Source: Bacillota bacterium
GTDB taxonomy: Bacteria; Bacillota; Clostridia; Acetivibrionales; DSM-1351
Reading direction: 5' to 3'
DNA: 64,000 bases
Assembly (NCBI GenBank): GCA_023409265.1
Contig: JAEYHZ010000037.1
Location: 186,001 to 250,000 of the forward strand
Position 1 is the first letter of the stretch; each line of letters opens with the position of its first letter. Of this stretch, positions 61,583 through 64,000 are shown in pieces. The translations under genes were made by a program, and so were the position numbers. Below the pieces are notes generated by a model, which worked only from the letters and a program-made list of their open reading frames with translations, did no database searches and had not been told where the DNA came from.

Positions 61583-62590
61583 ATGGAATTGAAAAATATT
61601 TGGGGTACAGCTAAAAAGAAATACAGTATTTTTATGGTTCTGTTTTTACTATTCTTTATTTGTTCAATAGTAAATGAGAACTTCTTAACACCAAACAATT
61701 TGACTAATATATCCAGACAGCTTGCAGTTACTACCATACTGGCATTCGGGCAGACAATGCTTATCATATCGGGAATGCTTGACCTGTCACAAGGTTCGGT
61801 TCTCGCATTATCAGGCGTATTCGCAGTATCAGCTTACAAATCCACAGGCTCCCTGCTTATAGCAGTATTAGTCGGTATAATAACTGGTATCGTTTGTAAC
61901 ATAATAAACGCCGTAATGGTAAGTACCTTTAAAGCACCTCCGTTTATTGCGACGCTGGCAATGCTTACGATGGCCCGTGGGGTGGCTCTTCTTTTTACAA
62001 AGGGTCAGAACATTCTGCAGCTTGGTGATTTTATAGTATTTGGTCAGGGTTCGGCAGGGGTAATTCCAATACCGATAATATTCCTTGTAGTAGTTGCAAT
62101 TTTCACATGGTATATCTTAAAGCACACCCGGTTCGGACGATCCCTGTATGCTGTCGGCGGTAACGAAGAAGCATCAGTTGCTTCCGGTATCAATGTTCAC
62201 AAGGTTAAATACACAGCATTTATTATTAATGGTATCTTTGTAGGCCTGGCTGGAGTACTCTTCATGTCACGTGTTAATGCAGGTCTTCCTAACGGTGCGG
62301 TTGGTTACGAATTCACAGCTCTTACTGCAGCAATCATCGGCGGAACTAGCTTCTCAGGCGGTGTCGGTACAGCTGCAGGTACTCTGGCAGGTGCATTTAT
62401 TGTTGGATTCCTTGATAACATAATGAACCTTGCAAGTGTGGATTCATATATGCAGCAAATCGTAAGAGGTGCAATTATAGCACTGGCAGTTATTTATGAT
62501 ATACGTTCCAAGAACAGAAGAACAAAGAGCGCTATGGGAAGAATTGAGGACAAGGAAAAGTCAAATAAAGAACTTAAAGCAAAGTCTTAA
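61583..62590 (+). CDS. Sugar ABC transporter permease (RbsC type)
   Basis: This 335-residue inner-membrane permease has about eight to ten helices. RbsC-family landmarks are Gly-Gln-Thr-Met-Leu-Ile-Ile-Ser-Gly-Met-Leu-Asp-Leu-Ser near residue 53 and Gly-Arg-Ser-Leu-Tyr-Ala-Val-Gly-Gly-Asn-Glu-Glu-Ala near 187-199. The late Gly-Gly-Thr-Ser-Phe-Ser-Gly-Gly-Val-Gly-Thr is also typical. Its last six codons belong to the tandem repeat array that continues into the intergenic space, so the Lys-Ala-Lys-Ser tail is probably repeat-derived. The binding protein follows 159 bases later. Confidence 0.92.
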   Translation: MELKNIWGTAKKKYSIFMVLFLLFFICSIVNENFLTPNNLTNISRQLAVTTILAFGQTMLIISGMLDLSQGSVLALSGVFAVSAYKSTGSLLIAVLVGIITGIVCNIINAVMVSTFKAPPFIATLAMLTMARGVALLFTKGQNILQLGDFIVFGQGSAGVIPIPIIFLVVVAIFTWYILKHTRFGRSLYAVGGNEEASVASGINVHKVKYTAFIINGIFVGLAGVLFMSRVNAGLPNGAVGYEFTALTAAIIGGTSFSGGVGTAAGTLAGAFIVGFLDNIMNLASVDSYMQQIVRGAIIALAVIYDIRSKNRRTKSAMGRIEDKEKSNKELKAKS

Positions 62591-62648
62591 AGCATTAAAG
62601 CAAAGTATTAAAGCAAAGTATTAAAGCAAAAGTATTAAAGCAAAAGTA
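62573..62648. repeat. Tandem repeat array, 13-14-bp unit
   Basis: The unit TTAAAGCAAAGTA (or with one extra A) occurs four times in a row at 62595-62648, preceded by a diverged full copy at 62573-62585 and a shortened one at 62586-62594. The array starts within the last codons of the permease gene and ends about 100 bases before the binding-protein gene. Confidence 0.85.
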
Positions 62649-62749
62649 TTATACAAAAGCAGATTAAGTCTGTAGTGTTATATTTCATCAGTATTAAGCA
62701 GCGGAAATGCTGTTTAAAATAAAAATACTCAAAAAAAGGATGGTCAACA

Positions 62750-63757
62750 ATGAAGAAGAGACTTATAAGCGTACTTTCCATGTTACTCGCAATCGTATTA
62801 TTGGCAGCTTGTGGCAGTACTGGAACTCCAAATGCGTCTAATACTACTACTCCTGCTGCCGGCACAGACACTGGTGCAAAGAATTTCAAAGTGGCATATA
62901 TTGCAAGAGCTCAATCAGACTCATTTGCTGCATGGCTTGCAAATGCTGTTAAAGAAGAGGCTAAAAAGTATTCAAACATAACTCTTGATGTTTTTGATGG
63001 TGAAGCAAATGATGAGAAGGAAAACTCAATGATTGAGAACGCTATCACTAACAAGTATGATTTGGTTATTGTTCAGCCAAATAACGGTGAAGCTCAAAGA
63101 CCATACGTTGAAAAAGTTGTTAAGGCAGGAATATTTGCAATAACAACAAACGCTCGTATTTCAGGTATTGAAGGAGCATCTTCAGTAGACGCAAATCCTT
63201 ATGAACAGGCAGCAGTAAATGCTCGTGCTGCACTTGAGCAAATCCCTCAGAATGCTAAAGTAGTTGTATTAAAAGGACCTTCCGGTAACTTCCATGCTGA
63301 CGAAAGACGTGCCAGCTGGCAGAAAGAATTCTTCGACAAACGTCCTGACGTTAAAATTGTTGGAGAACAGATAGCTAACTGGAACAAAGATGAAGCTATG
63401 AAGTATATGGAAGACTGGGTTCAGGCTAATGACAAAATCGATGCAGTTATTTCAATGAACGATAACATGGCTGCAGGTGCTATAGAAGTTGTTAAAGACA
63501 ATCCAAAGTTCAAAGATATGCTTGTTTATGGTGTTGACGGAACAGCAGAAGCTCTCCTCCTTATCCAGGAAGGTAAAATGACATCAACCTGTATGCAGAG
63601 TGCTTTTGACCTTGCAACAAAACTGATGGAAACAAGCAACAAACTGTTGACAGGTGCTGAAAAGAAGGTTGACACAGATATCGGAAACCCATTGGTTAAC
63701 AAGGACAACGTTCAGCAGTATATCGATGTATTAAAGAAAGCCGGAGCAATTAAATAA
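62750..63757 (+). CDS. Sugar-binding lipoprotein (RbsB type)
   Basis: This 335-residue periplasmic-binding-protein-like lipoprotein is the receptor of the preceding importer. Leu-Leu-Ala-Ala before Cys21 is the lipobox. A Thr/Ala-rich tether follows, and then a two-lobed Peripla_BP_4 domain with Ile-Val-Gln-Pro-Asn-Asn-Gly-Glu-Ala and Tyr-Gly-Val-Asp-Gly-Thr-Ala-Glu-Ala. Expression seems strong, judged by its biased codon use and an AAAAAAGGA site. The order ATPase, permease, binding protein is one of the usual orders for CUT2 operons. Confidence 0.92.
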   Translation: MKKRLISVLSMLLAIVLLAACGSTGTPNASNTTTPAAGTDTGAKNFKVAYIARAQSDSFAAWLANAVKEEAKKYSNITLDVFDGEANDEKENSMIENAITNKYDLVIVQPNNGEAQRPYVEKVVKAGIFAITTNARISGIEGASSVDANPYEQAAVNARAALEQIPQNAKVVVLKGPSGNFHADERRASWQKEFFDKRPDVKIVGEQIANWNKDEAMKYMEDWVQANDKIDAVISMNDNMAAGAIEVVKDNPKFKDMLVYGVDGTAEALLLIQEGKMTSTCMQSAFDLATKLMETSNKLLTGAEKKVDTDIGNPLVNKDNVQQYIDVLKKAGAIK

Positions 63758-63799
63758 TAAATATAATTCCAATGAACTAATGAAAAAAGAATAGCACAG

Positions 63800-63830
63800 A
63801 GAGATGCGTGAACTTGTTTCACGCATCTCT
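63800..63830 (+). terminator. Terminator of the RbsA-type operon
   Basis: A perfect 13-bp stem, AGAGATGCGTGAA with TTCACGCATCTCT, follows the last gene by 42 bases. The remaining 170 bases of the window are AT-rich and hold nothing I recognise. Confidence 0.8.
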
Positions 63831-64000
63831 GGTGTTATTAAAAAAATGAAAAAGTAAATCCAGAATATTATAAAAATTTACCAAAAGATCTAGATGAAAC
63901 TTTTATAAAACTATATAATGAAACTATTTACTAAAACTTTAAGAGTTAATAAAATTAATATTGAAAACAATTTACATTTAAATATAAAGATATATTTGAT

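Noticed and set aside
62573..62648. CRISPR-like array
   Set aside because: Units are only 13-14 bases, directly adjacent and without unique spacers, and no cas gene is present.

Overview
The window reads as a chromosome segment of a low-GC, strictly anaerobic Firmicute. The best fit is a mesophilic cellulolytic clostridium of the Ruminiclostridium type. This is an inference from gene content: a pyrophosphate-type phosphofructokinase, class II aldolase, alpha-glucan phosphorylase, two sugar ABC importers, an acyl-CoA dehydratase activase set, secreted copper-amine-oxidase-N and WG-repeat proteins, a T-box leader, and strong AGGAGG ribosome sites with some TTG/GTG starts. No rRNA, tRNA, CRISPR array or intact insertion sequence was seen.

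Layout. 1-5.6 kb: end of a GyrI-like domain gene, a GNAT acetyltransferase, pfp (minus), fba (plus), an HD protein and a J-domain protein. 5.8-12.6 kb: a 1001-residue secreted GHL10/amidase wall enzyme, a broken response regulator, and a three-gene acyl-CoA dehydratase activase operon. 13.2-19.7 kb: a LplB/LplC/LplA-type sugar importer and a convergent alpha-glucan phosphorylase. 19.9-24.0 kb: membrane and secreted proteins, thioredoxin and a coiled-coil DivIVA-like protein. 24.0-31.8 kb: T-box leader, Lrp/AsnC regulator and aminotransferase, HAD phosphatase, prfB with its programmed frameshift, larB and larC, and a radical SAM gene. 31.9-37.3 kb: DUF2798 and GNAT proteins, a transglutaminase-aminotransferase fusion, and guaA.

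37.3-43.2 kb is a decayed island directly after guaA. It starts with a tyrosine-recombinase C-terminal remnant, carries one intact GC-richer operon (AraC regulator, EamA exporter, DUF2000 protein), and then a run of broken genes: nitrilase, TetR, acetolactate synthase and a truncated acetyltransferase. A palindrome shared by the TetR and acetolactate synthase upstream regions looks like the TetR operator.

43.3-64.0 kb: nadR-pnuC NAD salvage, a LacI regulator with a sugar isomerase behind a promoter-operator, secreted beta-helix and WG-repeat proteins, a run of small enzymes, a Gln-rich protein, an NlpC/P60 wall hydrolase with four peptidoglycan-binding units, a ROK regulator, and an RbsA/RbsC/RbsB-type importer.

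The most unusual signals are a dispersed family of palindromic intergenic elements with TTATAACG-type ends that several times supply the stop codon of the gene they follow, the transglutaminase-aminotransferase fusion, the guaA-linked graveyard with its operator pair, and a signal-peptide gene whose only well-placed start codon is ATA.
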